Part shown: positions 1 to 9,140 of the stretch, piece by piece | Layout: every line of letters begins with the position of its first letter | Position numbering within the stretch: the stretch's first letter is position 1 | Program-made: the position numbers and the translations under genes | Notes under the pieces: model-generated | The model's input: the letters and a program-made list of their open reading frames with translations, nothing else | Told to the model about the DNA's origin: nothing | Database searches by the model: none | From: Zavarzinia aquatilis | Lineage (GTDB): Bacteria > Pseudomonadota > Alphaproteobacteria > Zavarziniales > Zavarziniaceae | DNA length: 64,000 nt | NCBI RefSeq assembly: GCF_003173035.1 | Contig: NZ_QGLE01000011.1 | Span: 94,310-158,309, forward strand | Direction: 5' to 3'

Positions 1-23
1 CCCGGCTCGGGGTGCTGTCCTGA
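1..23 (+). CDS. 3' end of an upstream gene (partial)
   Basis: A reading frame open from the left edge ends in TGA at 21-23 and reads RLGVLS-stop. The stop overlaps the ATG of the next gene (TGATG), which is the usual sign of a translationally coupled operon. Too little is present to identify the product. Confidence 0.35.
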
Positions 24-1420
24 TGCGCCGGGTCGTCGTCATCGGCGGTGGCTTCACGGGCACCGCCCTCGCCATCCATCTGGCCCGCGATCCGGCCTTC
101 GTCGGTACGGTCACGGTGGTGGAGCCGGGCGCCAGTCTCGGCGCCGGCATCGCCTATGGTCTCGCCGGGCCGGACCATCGCATCAATGTCCCCGCCGACC
201 GCATGAGCGTGTTCCGCGAGACGCCGGCCGACTTCGGCCGCTGGATGGCGGCGACGGGCCGCGACGAGTCCGATCCCGAAGGCTGGACCGCCGACCGCGA
301 CCACTACAGCCGCCGGCTCGACTTTGGCGCCTATATGGCCGACCTCTTCGCCCGGGAAGCGGCGCGCCGCCCCTTCGCGCACCGGCGCGGCCGGGCGGTC
401 GGTCTGACGCCCGCCACGCGCGGCTGGACGATCTCGCTCGAGGATGGCACGTGCCTCGCCGCCGACGTGGTCGTCCTGACCGCCAGCCATGCCGCCCCGG
501 CCTTCCGCTGGCCCCTGTCGGGCGAGGCCGCCGCGCACCCGGGGCTGATCCGCGATCCCTGGTCGACCGCCAGTCTGTCGGATGTGGCGCCGGATGCCGG
601 AGTCTTCATCGTCGGCACCGGCCTGACCATGGCGGACACGGTGGTCAGCCTGCGCCGGCGCGGTCACCGGGGGCCGATCACGGCGGTCTCGCGCCGGGCG
701 CTGCTGCCGCGCGGCCATGGCGTGTTCGGCGCCGACGTCCGTTTTCCCGAGCCGTTTCCGACGACGGCGACCGGCACCCTGCGCGCGCTTCGCCGCCTGA
801 TCGCGACCTGCGAGGGACAGGGCATCGGCTGGCATCCCGCCATCGACGCCTTCAGGGGCGCCCTGCGCCGCCTGTGGCCGGGCCTCCCGGCCGAAGAACA
901 GGACCGCGCCCTGCGGCACCTCAGGGCCTGGTGGGATGTTCACCGTTACCGCATCGCACCGCAGGTCGCCGCGCTTCTCGCCGAAGGGCGGCGGGATGGC
1001 TGGCTGCGCGTCGCCGCCGGCAGGATCGAAGGCTTCGATGCACGCCAAGGCAAGCTCATCGCCCGCTGGCAACCGCGCGGCGGCGCACGGACGGAAACGC
1101 CCGTCGCCGCGCTGGTCAATTGCACCGGGCCCGACGCCGACCCCGGCCGCAGCGCCGATCCCCTGTTCCAGGGCCTGCTCGCCACCGGCATCGCCCGGCC
1201 TGACCGCCATCGCCTCGGCCTCGACATCGGCGCGGATGGCCATGTCCTCGACCGCTCCGGACGGCCGCAACCCGGCTTCTTTATCGCTGGTCCGCTCGGC
1301 CGGGGCCGCCTGGGTGAAGTCATGGGCGTCCCCGAGGCTTCCGATCATGCGCGCGAGATCGCCGCGCGCATCGCCACCGATCTCGCCATTCCCTCTCATG
1401 CCTGCGAGTTGAAGACATGA
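23..1420 (+). CDS. FAD/NAD(P)-binding protein (NAD_binding_9 type)
   Basis: A 465-residue cytosolic flavoprotein. The N-terminus carries a dinucleotide-binding motif, VVIGGGFTGTALA (about residues 5-17), followed by an acidic strand end (VVEP). A second nucleotide-binding motif, IVGTGLTMADTV, lies near residue 200, as in the FAD-NAD(P)-binding family that includes YdhS-like proteins. The C-terminus has the FAD-family ending in which a pyridine-nucleotide-type enzyme places its glycine-rich segment (FIAGPLGRGRLGEV). The gene overlaps the next one, a RidA protein, by ATGA, so the two are co-translated. The substrate cannot be deduced; an oxidation producing a reactive imine that RidA then hydrolyses is a reasonable guess. 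Confidence 0.85.
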   Translation: MRRVVVIGGGFTGTALAIHLARDPAFVGTVTVVEPGASLGAGIAYGLAGPDHRINVPADRMSVFRETPADFGRWMAATGRDESDPEGWTADRDHYSRRLDFGAYMADLFAREAARRPFAHRRGRAVGLTPATRGWTISLEDGTCLAADVVVLTASHAAPAFRWPLSGEAAAHPGLIRDPWSTASLSDVAPDAGVFIVGTGLTMADTVVSLRRRGHRGPITAVSRRALLPRGHGVFGADVRFPEPFPTTATGTLRALRRLIATCEGQGIGWHPAIDAFRGALRRLWPGLPAEEQDRALRHLRAWWDVHRYRIAPQVAALLAEGRRDGWLRVAAGRIEGFDARQGKLIARWQPRGGARTETPVAALVNCTGPDADPGRSADPLFQGLLATGIARPDRHRLGLDIGADGHVLDRSGRPQPGFFIAGPLGRGRLGEVMGVPEASDHAREIAARIATDLAIPSHACELKT

Positions 1421-1821
1421 AACAGCACATCACCGTCGCCGACGCCGCGCCGCCGCCCAAGACCGCCCGCTATTCCCACGCGGTGAAGGCCGGCGGCTTC
1501 CTGCATGTCACCGGACAGTTGCCGATCGACCCCGCCAATCCCGCCGCCCCCCTGCCCCCTGACATCGAGACACAGACCGAGCTGTCGATGCTGAACATCC
1601 GGCGCATCGTGGCGGCGGCGGGTTACGATCTCACGGACACGGTCTTCGTGCGCATCTTCCTCGCCGATTTCGACCGCGATTACGTCGGCATGAACAGTGT
1701 CTTCCACCGTTACTACGATGACGATGCGACCATGCCCGGCCGCACCACCGTCGGCGTCGCGAAGCTGGGCCGCGGCGCCCTCGTCGAAATCGACATGGTG
1801 CTGTTCAGGGAACAGGCCTGA
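1417..1821 (+). CDS. RidA family protein (Rid enamine/imine deaminase)
   Basis: 134 residues, the normal length of a single RidA (YjgF/YER057c/UK114) domain. Visible family features are the early strand GGFLHVTGQLP, the TVFVRIFLADF strand and the C-terminal signature GRTTVGVAKLGRGALVEID, which keeps the arginine at the position used by imine-hydrolysing Rid proteins. RidA trimers hydrolyse 2-aminoacrylate and related imines to keto acids and ammonia. The ATGA overlap with the preceding flavoprotein suggests it cleans up an imine made by that enzyme. A strong hairpin follows the gene. Confidence 0.9.
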   Translation: MKQHITVADAAPPPKTARYSHAVKAGGFLHVTGQLPIDPANPAAPLPPDIETQTELSMLNIRRIVAAAGYDLTDTVFVRIFLADFDRDYVGMNSVFHRYYDDDATMPGRTTVGVAKLGRGALVEIDMVLFREQA

Positions 1822-1830
1822 ACACGATCC

Positions 1831-1857
1831 CGTCCCCCGGACAGGTGCCGGGGGACG
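1831..1857. terminator. Hairpin terminator between convergent genes
   Basis: A perfect 10-bp GC-rich stem (CGTCCCCCGG pairs with CCGGGGGACG) with a 7-base loop sits in the 58-base gap between convergent genes ending at 1821 and 1880. There is no long T tract, only ATTTGT on the plus side, so efficiency is uncertain, but it can serve both strands. Confidence 0.6.
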
Positions 1858-1879
1858 GCATTTGTCGCACCGACCCGGC

Positions 1880-3307
1880 TCAGTCGCCGTAGCCGACGAT
1901 GCCCTTGATCTCGAGGAAGTCGTGGATGCCCCAGTCGGCGTATTCGCGGCCGTTGCCCGACTGCTTGTAACCGCCGAAGGGCGCGTGGGTGTCCCAGTCG
2001 GGGTAGTTGATGTTCACCGTGCCCGCCCGCAGCTCGCGCGCGACGGCGCGGGCGTGGTCGAGATCGGTCGAGGCGATATAGGCGGCAAGACCGTAGACCG
2101 TGTCATTCGCCTTCTCGATCGCCTCGGCCTCGCTGGCATAGGGCAGGATCGACAGCACCGGGCCGAAGATTTCCTCGCGCGAGATGGTCATCTCGTGCTG
2201 CACATTGCCGAACACCGTCGGCTTCACATAGTAGCCGCGGTTGAGACCGTCCGGCCGGCCGAGGCCGCCGGTGACCAGAGTCGCGCCCTCGTCGATGCCG
2301 GATTTGATCAGGCGCTGCACCTTGTCGAACTGCAGCTGCGAGACCAGGGGCCCCAGCACCGTGTCTTCCGCCAGCGGATCGCCGACCTTGTGGGTCTCGG
2401 CCGCCGCCCTGGCGATCTCCAGCGCCTCGGCGTGGCGCTCGGCCGGCACGAACATGCGGGTCGGCGCGTCGCACGACTGGCCCGAATTGCCGAAACAGCC
2501 ACCCACGCCCGCCGTCACCGCCGCCTCGAGGTCGGCGTCCGGCAGGATGATGTTGGCCGACTTGCCGCCCAGCTCCTGCGCCACGCGCTTCACCGTGTCC
2601 GCTGCCGACTTGGCGACGATGATGCCCGCCCTTGTCGAGCCGGTGAAGGAGACCATGTCGATCCCCGGGTGCGAGGCCATGACCTGGCCGACATCCGGCC
2701 CGGTGCCGTTGACGAGGTTGAACACGCCCTTGGGGATGCCCGCCGCGTGCATGATCTCGGCGAAGACGATGCCCGAAATCGGCGCGATCTCCGACGGCTT
2801 CAGCACCATGGTGCAGCCCGTGGCGATGGCCGGCGCGACCTTGCACACGATCTGGTTCAGCGGCCAGTTCCACGGCGTGATCAGGCCGACGACGCCGATC
2901 GGCTCCATCACGATGCGGGTGGAACCCCGGGGATATTCGAAGGTGAATTCCTCCATCGCCTTGATGGTGGCTTCCATATGGACCTGACCGGCCCAGGCCT
3001 GCGCCGCGCGGGCGAAGGACAGCGGCGCGCCCATCTCCTCGGAGACCGCGCGGGCGATATCCTCGTAACGCTCGTTGTAGATCTCGAGGATGCGCTTCAG
3101 CATCGCCAGGCGTTCCGCCTTCGGCGTCTTCGCGAAGGCGGGAAAGGCCGCGCGCGCGACGGAAACGGCCCGGTCGACATCGGCGGCGGTGCCGACCGAA
3201 ATCTTCGTATAGGCCTCCTCCGTCGCCGGATTGATCACGTCGAGCGTCGCCGGCACCAGCGGATCGACAAAGGCCCCGTCAATATAGAATTTCAGATGAT
3301 TGGACAT
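1880..3307 (-). CDS. Aldehyde dehydrogenase family protein
   Basis: 475 residues, standard for NAD(P)-dependent aldehyde dehydrogenases. The cofactor-loop segment LITPWNWPLNQI, the general-base glutamate motif ELGGKSANI and the catalytic cysteine motif GNSGQSCDAPTRMF are all intact. The C-terminal APFGGYKQSGNGRE motif is typical of the class. It is the last gene of a long minus-strand run that begins with an ABC importer at 11326 and lies 15 bases after the E2/hydrolase gene. It probably oxidises an aldehyde released earlier in that pathway; the exact substrate is unknown. Confidence 0.9.
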   Translation of the reverse strand: MSNHLKFYIDGAFVDPLVPATLDVINPATEEAYTKISVGTAADVDRAVSVARAAFPAFAKTPKAERLAMLKRILEIYNERYEDIARAVSEEMGAPLSFARAAQAWAGQVHMEATIKAMEEFTFEYPRGSTRIVMEPIGVVGLITPWNWPLNQIVCKVAPAIATGCTMVLKPSEIAPISGIVFAEIMHAAGIPKGVFNLVNGTGPDVGQVMASHPGIDMVSFTGSTRAGIIVAKSAADTVKRVAQELGGKSANIILPDADLEAAVTAGVGGCFGNSGQSCDAPTRMFVPAERHAEALEIARAAAETHKVGDPLAEDTVLGPLVSQLQFDKVQRLIKSGIDEGATLVTGGLGRPDGLNRGYYVKPTVFGNVQHEMTISREEIFGPVLSILPYASEAEAIEKANDTVYGLAAYIASTDLDHARAVARELRAGTVNINYPDWDTHAPFGGYKQSGNGREYADWGIHDFLEIKGIVGYGD

Positions 3308-3322
3308 GCGTGATCCCTCGTC

Positions 3323-4411
3323 TCAGAGACCGGCGACAGCACGGATCGCCCGGGTGACGTCGCTCGCGGCTTCCATATGCAGCATGTGCCCCCGGCCCGG
3401 CAGGATGGTCAGCGGCTTGGGCGCGGAGGCGGGCGGCGCGATGATCCGGTCCTGCTCGCCCCAGAGGACGACGGTCGGCGCGTCGAGCCCAGCGAGCACC
3501 GATTCCGCCGCTGCCCCGGCCAGCGTCCGCGCCTGCAGGAGCGCGAGCGCCTCGCCGACACCGTCCAGCCGCTTGTAGTTCAGCAGCCCCTCGATCATGT
3601 CGCGGGTGACGAGCGCGGGATCGGCGAACAGCATCTCGACCCAGGGCTTAAGATCCTTGCGCTTCTCCGCCGCGATGAAACCGCCCGCATAGGCATCGTT
3701 CACCGCCGAGGACAGGCCGGCCGGCGCGATCAGGGCGAGCGAGCCGAGGCGCGATCCAAGGCGATCCGCGACGAGCATGGCGACGAGGCCGCCCATGGAG
3801 TGGCCGACCAGATGGACCTTCTCGAGCCCGAGCTGGGCGATCAGATCGACCACGGCATCGACCAGCACCGAGACGTCGCCGGTCCCCACGTCCTTGGTCG
3901 ACTCGCCGTGACCCGGCAGGTCGAGGGCGATGGCCCGGCTGTCTTCGGCCAGCGCCGGCATGTTGAAGAGCCAGTTGTTCAGGTCGCCGCCGAAGCCATG
4001 GATCAACACGAAAGCCTCGCTCCGCGGCTCCCCGAGGTCGAGGACGCGGATCGCCCGGCCGCCGACGTCGATCACGCGGGGCGCGGGCGCATCGTCGCCA
4101 CCCTCCGCCCCGGCGGCCAGCTGCCGCTCGGCGACGAAGGCGTCGATCGCCTCATCGGCGACACCCGCGTCGGCGACGACACCGAGCAGCGCACCCACGG
4201 GCACGGTCTGGCCCTCCTCGATCACCCGGCGGCGCAGGATGCCGCCGTCGCGCGCCTCGAGGACATTGGTGATCTTGTCGGTCTCGATTTCCAGGATTTC
4301 CATGCCCGGCGCGATGCTCTGGCCGGGGCGCACCAGCCAGCCCGAGAGGCGGCCTTCGGTCATGGACATGCCCCATTTCGGCATGGTGATGGCGTGAATG
4401 GCGTCCATCAT
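3323..4411 (-). CDS. Acetoin dehydrogenase-type E2: lipoyl domain fused to alpha/beta hydrolase (AcoC-like)
   Basis: 362 residues. Residues 1-80 form a biotinyl/lipoyl domain with the lipoylation site ETDK at Lys46. A linker rich in Ala, Glu and Gly leads to an alpha/beta-hydrolase domain from about residue 115, with the oxyanion segment LIHGFGG, the nucleophile elbow GHSMGG (Ser205) and a late histidine in GRGHMLHME. This architecture is that of AcoC, the dihydrolipoyl acyltransferase of acetoin dehydrogenase, rather than a PDH E2, which would carry a catalytic CAT domain. The start overlaps the E1 beta stop as ATGA, so translation is coupled. No E3 gene is seen in the window, so a housekeeping dihydrolipoamide dehydrogenase must serve. 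Confidence 0.88.
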   Translation of the reverse strand: MMDAIHAITMPKWGMSMTEGRLSGWLVRPGQSIAPGMEILEIETDKITNVLEARDGGILRRRVIEEGQTVPVGALLGVVADAGVADEAIDAFVAERQLAAGAEGGDDAPAPRVIDVGGRAIRVLDLGEPRSEAFVLIHGFGGDLNNWLFNMPALAEDSRAIALDLPGHGESTKDVGTGDVSVLVDAVVDLIAQLGLEKVHLVGHSMGGLVAMLVADRLGSRLGSLALIAPAGLSSAVNDAYAGGFIAAEKRKDLKPWVEMLFADPALVTRDMIEGLLNYKRLDGVGEALALLQARTLAGAAAESVLAGLDAPTVVLWGEQDRIIAPPASAPKPLTILPGRGHMLHMEAASDVTRAIRAVAGL

Positions 4412-5430
4412 GCGGCTCCCTTGCGGGTCCGGAGAGAAGCTTCGACCGCCGCCGCCACCCGCTCGGCCGAAGGCAGATAGAGGTCTTCGAGCGAGGGCGA
4501 GAAGGGCACCGGCGTATGGGGCGGCGTCACCATCTTGATCGGCCCCTTGAGAGCGTGGAAGGCGACATCGGCCACCTGGGCTGCGATATCGGTCGCGATA
4601 TTGCAGCGCGGGCTCGACTCGTCGACGATCACGAGGTGACCGGTCTCCTCGACGCTTTCGACGATCGTGTCGAGGTCGAGGGGCGAGGTTGTGCGCGGGT
4701 CGATCACCGTCGCCTCGATGCCGCGCTTCGACAGAAGCTCCGCCGCGTCGAGCGCGACCTGCACCATGAGGGCGAGCGCGACGATGGTCACGTCACCGCC
4801 CTCGCGCAGGACCTTGGCCTCGCCGAAGGGTACCGTATAGGCACCGTCCGGCACCTCGCCAGTCACGCCGTAGAGCAGCTTGTGCTCGAGGAAGATCACC
4901 GGGTCGTCGTCGCGGATCGCCTGGATCAGCAGGCCTTTGGCGTCGTATGGATTCGACGGGATCACGACCTTCAGCCCGGGGATATGGGTGAAGATCGGAT
5001 AGAGACACTGGGAATGCTGGGCGGCGGTACGGAAGCCGGCGCCGATCATGCCGCGGATGACGACAGGCGTTACCGCCTTGCCACCGAACATGTAGCGGAA
5101 CTTGGCCGCCTGATTGAAGATCTGGTCGAAGCAGACGCCGAGGAAATCGGCGAACATCAGATCGGCGACCGGGCGCAGGCCCGTGGTGGCAGCCCCCACG
5201 GCGGCGCCGATGATCGCGCTTTCGCTCAAGGGCGTGTCGACCACCCGTGACGGACCGAATTCGGGATAAAGCCCCTTGGTCACGCCTTCCGAGCCCCCCC
5301 AGGCGTCCATCTCGCCCGAGGCGCCAATACCGCCCGAAATATCCTCGCCCATCACGATGACGCGGGGATCGCGCCGCATCTCATGGAAATGCGCCTCGTT
5401 CAGCGCCTGTTTGAATGTCTTCTTCGGCAT
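4408..5430 (-). CDS. Alpha-ketoacid dehydrogenase subunit beta (E1 beta, AcoB-like)
   Basis: 340 residues, matching E1 beta subunits of acetoin, pyruvate and branched-chain dehydrogenases (about 325-340). Recognisable segments are VIVMGEDI near residue 25, the VDTPLSESAIIGAAVGAA segment that lines the thiamine-diphosphate site, and VIDPRTTSPLD followed by ETGHLVIVDE in the transketolase C-terminal domain. It lies between E1 alpha (27 bases upstream) and the lipoyl-hydrolase E2 (4-base overlap). The AcoC-like partner makes an acetoin-type diketone or hydroxyketone cleavage likelier than pyruvate oxidation. Confidence 0.9.
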   Translation of the reverse strand: MPKKTFKQALNEAHFHEMRRDPRVIVMGEDISGGIGASGEMDAWGGSEGVTKGLYPEFGPSRVVDTPLSESAIIGAAVGAATTGLRPVADLMFADFLGVCFDQIFNQAAKFRYMFGGKAVTPVVIRGMIGAGFRTAAQHSQCLYPIFTHIPGLKVVIPSNPYDAKGLLIQAIRDDDPVIFLEHKLLYGVTGEVPDGAYTVPFGEAKVLREGGDVTIVALALMVQVALDAAELLSKRGIEATVIDPRTTSPLDLDTIVESVEETGHLVIVDESSPRCNIATDIAAQVADVAFHALKGPIKMVTPPHTPVPFSPSLEDLYLPSAERVAAAVEASLRTRKGAA

Positions 5431-5457
5431 GTCGGCCCCTGAATGTCGGATTGCGGC

Positions 5458-6426
5458 TCAATAGCGGACGTAGACGTCGGTCACGAGGTCTTCCGGCCCG
5501 GGCAGCGGGCTTACCTTGGCGAGAGCGACCGCGGCCTCGATCTCGGCCGCGACCTCGGCATCGACGGTGTCGAGATCGGCATTCGACAGAAGACCGGCCT
5601 CGGTCACGCGGCCGCGGAAAATCTTCAGGCAATCATGGTCGCGCTTCAGCGCCGCCACCTCGCCGTCGGCGCGATAGGTTTCGGCGTCACCCTCGAAATG
5701 GCCGTAGAAGCGCGGCACCTTCACCTCCATCAGGGTCGGGCCGCCGCCGCCCCGTGCCCGTTCCACCGCTTCGCGCGCGGCCGACCAGACGGCGAAGAAA
5801 TCGGTACCGTCGACCGAGACGCCGGGCATCCCGAAGGCGGCGGCGCGGTTCACGATGTCCTTGCAGGCGACCGACCATTGACTGGCCGTCGTCTCGGCAT
5901 AGCCGTTGTTCTCGAACACGAAGATCGCCGGCAGTTTCAGGACGGCCGCGAAATTCAGGGCTTCGAAGGTGGTGCCCTGGTTCGAGCCGCCGTCCCCCGT
6001 GAAGGCGACCGCGACATTGCCGGTGCCGAGGGTCTTCGCCGTCAGCGCCGCGCCGCAGATCAGCGGCGGACCGCCACCGACGATACCATTCGCCCCCATC
6101 ATGCCCTTGGACAGATCGGCGATATGCATCGAGCCGCCCTTGCCGCCACAGATACCGTCCTTGCGGCCATAGAGTTCCAGCATCATGCCGGTGGCGTCGG
6201 TATCCTTGGCGAGACAATGGCCGTGACCGCGATGGGTGCTGGCGATCATGTCCTCGTCGGTCAGGTTCATGCAGACGCCGACGGCGCTTGCTTCCTCGCC
6301 GGCATAGAGATGAACGAAACCCGGCAATTCACCGGTCGCGAATTCGACGTGGACCCTGTCCTCGAAATCGCGGATACGGCGCATCCGCCGGTAAGCGAGG
6401 AGCAGGTCCTCACGACTGAGCTGCAT
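5458..6426 (-). CDS. Thiamine pyrophosphate-dependent dehydrogenase E1 alpha (AcoA-like)
   Basis: 322 residues from the ATG at 6426, which follows AAGGAAG at good distance. A longer frame to 6495 would run into the upstream dioxygenase gene, so it was not used. The thiamine-diphosphate motif is complete: GDGGSNQG starting at residue 144 and ENN ending at residue 174, with about 27 residues between them. The STHRGHGHCLAKD segment and GGKGGSMH are typical of E1 alpha. It forms the heterotetrameric E1 with the following gene. The small N-terminus lacks any mitochondrial-type extension, as expected for a bacterial protein. Confidence 0.9.
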   Translation of the reverse strand: MQLSREDLLLAYRRMRRIRDFEDRVHVEFATGELPGFVHLYAGEEASAVGVCMNLTDEDMIASTHRGHGHCLAKDTDATGMMLELYGRKDGICGGKGGSMHIADLSKGMMGANGIVGGGPPLICGAALTAKTLGTGNVAVAFTGDGGSNQGTTFEALNFAAVLKLPAIFVFENNGYAETTASQWSVACKDIVNRAAAFGMPGVSVDGTDFFAVWSAAREAVERARGGGGPTLMEVKVPRFYGHFEGDAETYRADGEVAALKRDHDCLKIFRGRVTEAGLLSNADLDTVDAEVAAEIEAAVALAKVSPLPGPEDLVTDVYVRY

Positions 6427-6454
6427 GTTGGTCTTCCTTGTCGCGACGGGGAAT

Positions 6455-7375
6455 TCAGATGAGGACGCTCCAGGTGCCGGGCTGAAGCTCGCCATCGTTT
6501 TCCTCGGACAGATCGGCGGCGCCGCGCTCGTCCTCGGGAATGTCGGTCAGCACCACGCGGCAATCGTTCTGGTCGACCCAGCCGAGATAGGGTTCGTGCG
6601 TCTTGTAACCGAGAAGATCCTGGATCTTGCGCGGCAGGGTCTTGGCGACCGCGGGCGGCACGGCGAGGAACTGCTCTTCCTCCTGGCGCAACCAGCCGAC
6701 GATATAGCCAAGGATCATGCCCGTGCGCACTTCACCCGTCGTATTGGCGCCGCCGCCATGGAAGGTGTCGGCGAAATAGACGAGGAGGGAGCCCCTGGAC
6801 ATTTCCGCCTGGCACCATTCACCGTCGACCGGCTCCCGCCCTTCGCCCCACAGATGACTGCCGGGGGCGACGCGGGTCGCGCCATTGCTGGCGGTGAAAT
6901 CGGTCAGCGCCCAGATGCTGTGGATCAGGCGATGGTTCTGTACCGGGTGCTGGAACGGCCACAGCGCGTCGTCGCGGTGCATGTGCTGTGCCGTCTCGTT
7001 CGCATGGATGCTGATCGCCTGGGTGACCGAAATCCGATAGCGGGTGCACTGGGGCAGCAGAACCTTGTCACAGATTTCCATCACCAGTGGCTTGGTCGCC
7101 AGTTCGCCGACCGCCGCCGATTTGCCAAGGAGGCCGCAGCAACGCTTCGTGCTGTGACCGACGAAGTCGCCGCCGCCGAAAGGCGTGCGGTCGAGCCAGG
7201 GGCCGAGTTCGCGATTGACCGCGTCGACTTCCTCTTTGGTCGCGAGATCCTTGATGATCAGGGCGCCATCGCGGAACAGAACTTCGAGAATGGCGTCGAT
7301 CCCGGAATCGGCCGGCAGCGTGACCAGGGACGGCTTCGCGAGCGGCTCGGCTTTCATCATCTGCTGTGCATTCAT
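6455..7375 (-). CDS. Phytanoyl-CoA dioxygenase family protein (Fe(II)/2-oxoglutarate oxygenase)
   Basis: 306 residues from the ATG at 7375. The longer open frame would overlap the permease gene, so it is excluded. The 2-His-1-Asp iron facial triad is visible as H133 and D135 (MHRDDALWP) and H206 (DTFHGGG), and R217 (GEVRTGM) is placed to bind 2-oxoglutarate. Family members hydroxylate small molecules such as ectoine, phosphonates or quaternary amines. The gene lies directly between a polyamine-type importer and an Aco-like dehydrogenase, so it most likely performs the first oxidation of the imported compound. Which compound is unknown. Confidence 0.85.
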   Translation of the reverse strand: MNAQQMMKAEPLAKPSLVTLPADSGIDAILEVLFRDGALIIKDLATKEEVDAVNRELGPWLDRTPFGGGDFVGHSTKRCCGLLGKSAAVGELATKPLVMEICDKVLLPQCTRYRISVTQAISIHANETAQHMHRDDALWPFQHPVQNHRLIHSIWALTDFTASNGATRVAPGSHLWGEGREPVDGEWCQAEMSRGSLLVYFADTFHGGGANTTGEVRTGMILGYIVGWLRQEEEQFLAVPPAVAKTLPRKIQDLLGYKTHEPYLGWVDQNDCRVVLTDIPEDERGAADLSEENDGELQPGTWSVLI

Positions 7376-7398
7376 GGCGATTTTCTCCGGAAACGGGG

Positions 7399-8190
7399 TC
7401 AGTGGGAACCGGGCTGGCGACCGCGAGACAGCCGCAGCCCGATGGTGACGAGAACGAGGGTGAGCAGGATCATGACGGTACCCGCGACATTGACGAGCGG
7501 GGTCGCCTCGCGGCGCAGGATCGACCACAGGACCATGGGCAGGGTGTTGTCGCGTCCCGTGAGCAGATAGGTGACCGCGATCTCGTCGAGCGAGAGCGAG
7601 AGCACGATCATGGTCGAGCCGATCAGCGCCGTCCTGATGTTGGGCATGGTGACGCGCCAGAAGATTTCCCACTCGTTGGCGCCGAGGTCGTGCGCCGCCT
7701 CGTATTGGGAACGGCCGAGCTGCTGCAGGCGTGCGAAGACTTCCGTCACCGTGATGCAGATGAGGGCGGTGCCCTGCCCCATCATGATGGTGAAGAGCGA
7801 GAGCTTGACCCCGCCCCAGACATAGAAGTTGAGCAAGGATACGCCAGTGATCACACCCGGCAGCACGACGGGCAACAGGACGAGGCGGCGGAACGTCTCC
7901 TTGCCCGGAAAATGGAAGCGATCGAGCGCGATCGCCCCCATGACGCCAAGCGGCACGCCGATGGCGACAGTGCCGAAGGCGACATAGACGCTGTTCCAGA
8001 TCGCCTTCATCATCTGGCGATTGTCAAGCAGCGCCGTGTACCAGTCGAAGGTGAAGCCCTGGAACGGCAGGCCGACCCGCGGACTGGAATTGAACGACAG
8101 CACGACGATCAAGAGGATCGGCAGATAGAGGAACAGCATCACGCCGCCGGCGAGCGACCAGATGACGGGCGTGGGGGCCACGGATTTCAT
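7399..8190 (-). CDS. ABC transporter permease (PotC-type)
   Basis: 263 residues with about six hydrophobic membrane segments, starting with VIWSLAGGVMLFLYLPILLIVVL after a short cytoplasmic N-terminus. The cytoplasmic EAA loop EAAHDLGANEWEIFWRV, near residue 165, is the docking site for the ATPase. Sequence type and length match the second permease of spermidine/putrescine and related importers. The gene is 10 bases downstream of the first permease gene and 23 bases upstream of the dioxygenase gene. Confidence 0.9.
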   Translation of the reverse strand: MKSVAPTPVIWSLAGGVMLFLYLPILLIVVLSFNSSPRVGLPFQGFTFDWYTALLDNRQMMKAIWNSVYVAFGTVAIGVPLGVMGAIALDRFHFPGKETFRRLVLLPVVLPGVITGVSLLNFYVWGGVKLSLFTIMMGQGTALICITVTEVFARLQQLGRSQYEAAHDLGANEWEIFWRVTMPNIRTALIGSTMIVLSLSLDEIAVTYLLTGRDNTLPMVLWSILRREATPLVNVAGTVMILLTLVLVTIGLRLSRGRQPGSH

Positions 8191-8200
8191 GATCGCCCTC

Positions 8201-9139
8201 CTAGAGCCGGACCTGGGTCCGCTTCTCCAGCCGGTTGACGGCGGAGATGAGCAGAGCCGCGAGCACGATGATGGTGACGCCGATGGCGGCGGCCAGCGGC
8301 CGGTCGTTGGCGACGCCGAGCAGGCTGATCACCACGCTGGAAATCATCAGCGAGTCCGAGCCGCCGAGCAGCGCGGGCGCGAGGAAATCGCCAAAGCCGA
8401 GCGAGAAGGTGATGACCGCGCCGGCCAGCACCCCGGGCACGCTGATCGGCAGGACGATCCGGCGGAAAATCTCGAAGCCGTTCGCCCCCATGTCGCGCGC
8501 CGCCTCGATCAGGCTGCCCGGGATACGCTCGAGCTGGGCATAGATCGAAAGCACGGCGAAGGGCGTGAAGATATAGGTCAGCGTGAGCACGACGCTGAAA
8601 TCATTATAGAGGAAGATGCGGATGGGCTCGTCGATGAGGCCCGCGGACATCAGGCCCTTGTTGATCAGGCCCGACGGGCCGAGGATCGCCTTCCAGGCAT
8701 AGGCCTTGACCAGATAGCTGGCCCACCAGGGCAGGATCACCAGGATATAGACGATCTGGCGCGCCCGCTCGCTCGGCAGGTTGAAGGCCATGGCCATGGC
8801 GACCGGATAGGCGAGAAGCGACGAAAAGATCGCCGTCAGCAGGCCGATCCAGGCCGAGCGCAGGATGATCGGCGCGTAAGGCGCGTCGAAGAACACCTTG
8901 CGATAATTCTCGAGCGAGAAATCCGGCGCGAACAGCACGCCGTCCATCCGGCCGAAGCTGTAGAAGACCGTGATGGCATAGGGCACGAGCATGAACAGCA
9001 CGAACCAGAGCAGGGGCGGCAACAGCCAGATGGCCATGTGCCGGCGCTCCAGCGCCCTGGCGGACAATGGACGGCTCGTAACCTTGTTCATTACGACACC
9101 GGCGCCTTCGGGGGCGCCTTGCGAAATCGGGCGCGCCAT
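8201..9139 (-). CDS. ABC transporter permease (PotB-type)
   Basis: 312 residues, slightly longer than its partner because of an N-terminal cytoplasmic stretch. The first membrane segment is MAIWLLPPLLWFVLFMLV. The EAA loop reads EAARDMGANGFEIFRRIVLP. The start codon at 9139 is one base from the stop of the ATPase gene; an internal ATG at 9091 would also give a complete permease domain. It pairs with the 7399 permease to form the membrane channel of the importer. Confidence 0.88.
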   Translation of the reverse strand: MARPISQGAPEGAGVVMNKVTSRPLSARALERRHMAIWLLPPLLWFVLFMLVPYAITVFYSFGRMDGVLFAPDFSLENYRKVFFDAPYAPIILRSAWIGLLTAIFSSLLAYPVAMAMAFNLPSERARQIVYILVILPWWASYLVKAYAWKAILGPSGLINKGLMSAGLIDEPIRIFLYNDFSVVLTLTYIFTPFAVLSIYAQLERIPGSLIEAARDMGANGFEIFRRIVLPISVPGVLAGAVITFSLGFGDFLAPALLGGSDSLMISSVVISLLGVANDRPLAAAIGVTIIVLAALLISAVNRLEKRTQVRL

Positions 9140-9140
9140 G

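Noticed and set aside
1697..3313. A 538-codon open frame opposite the aldehyde dehydrogenase gene
   Set aside because: The minus-strand gene has all aldehyde dehydrogenase motifs; the plus frame is arginine-, histidine- and glycine-rich shadow sequence.
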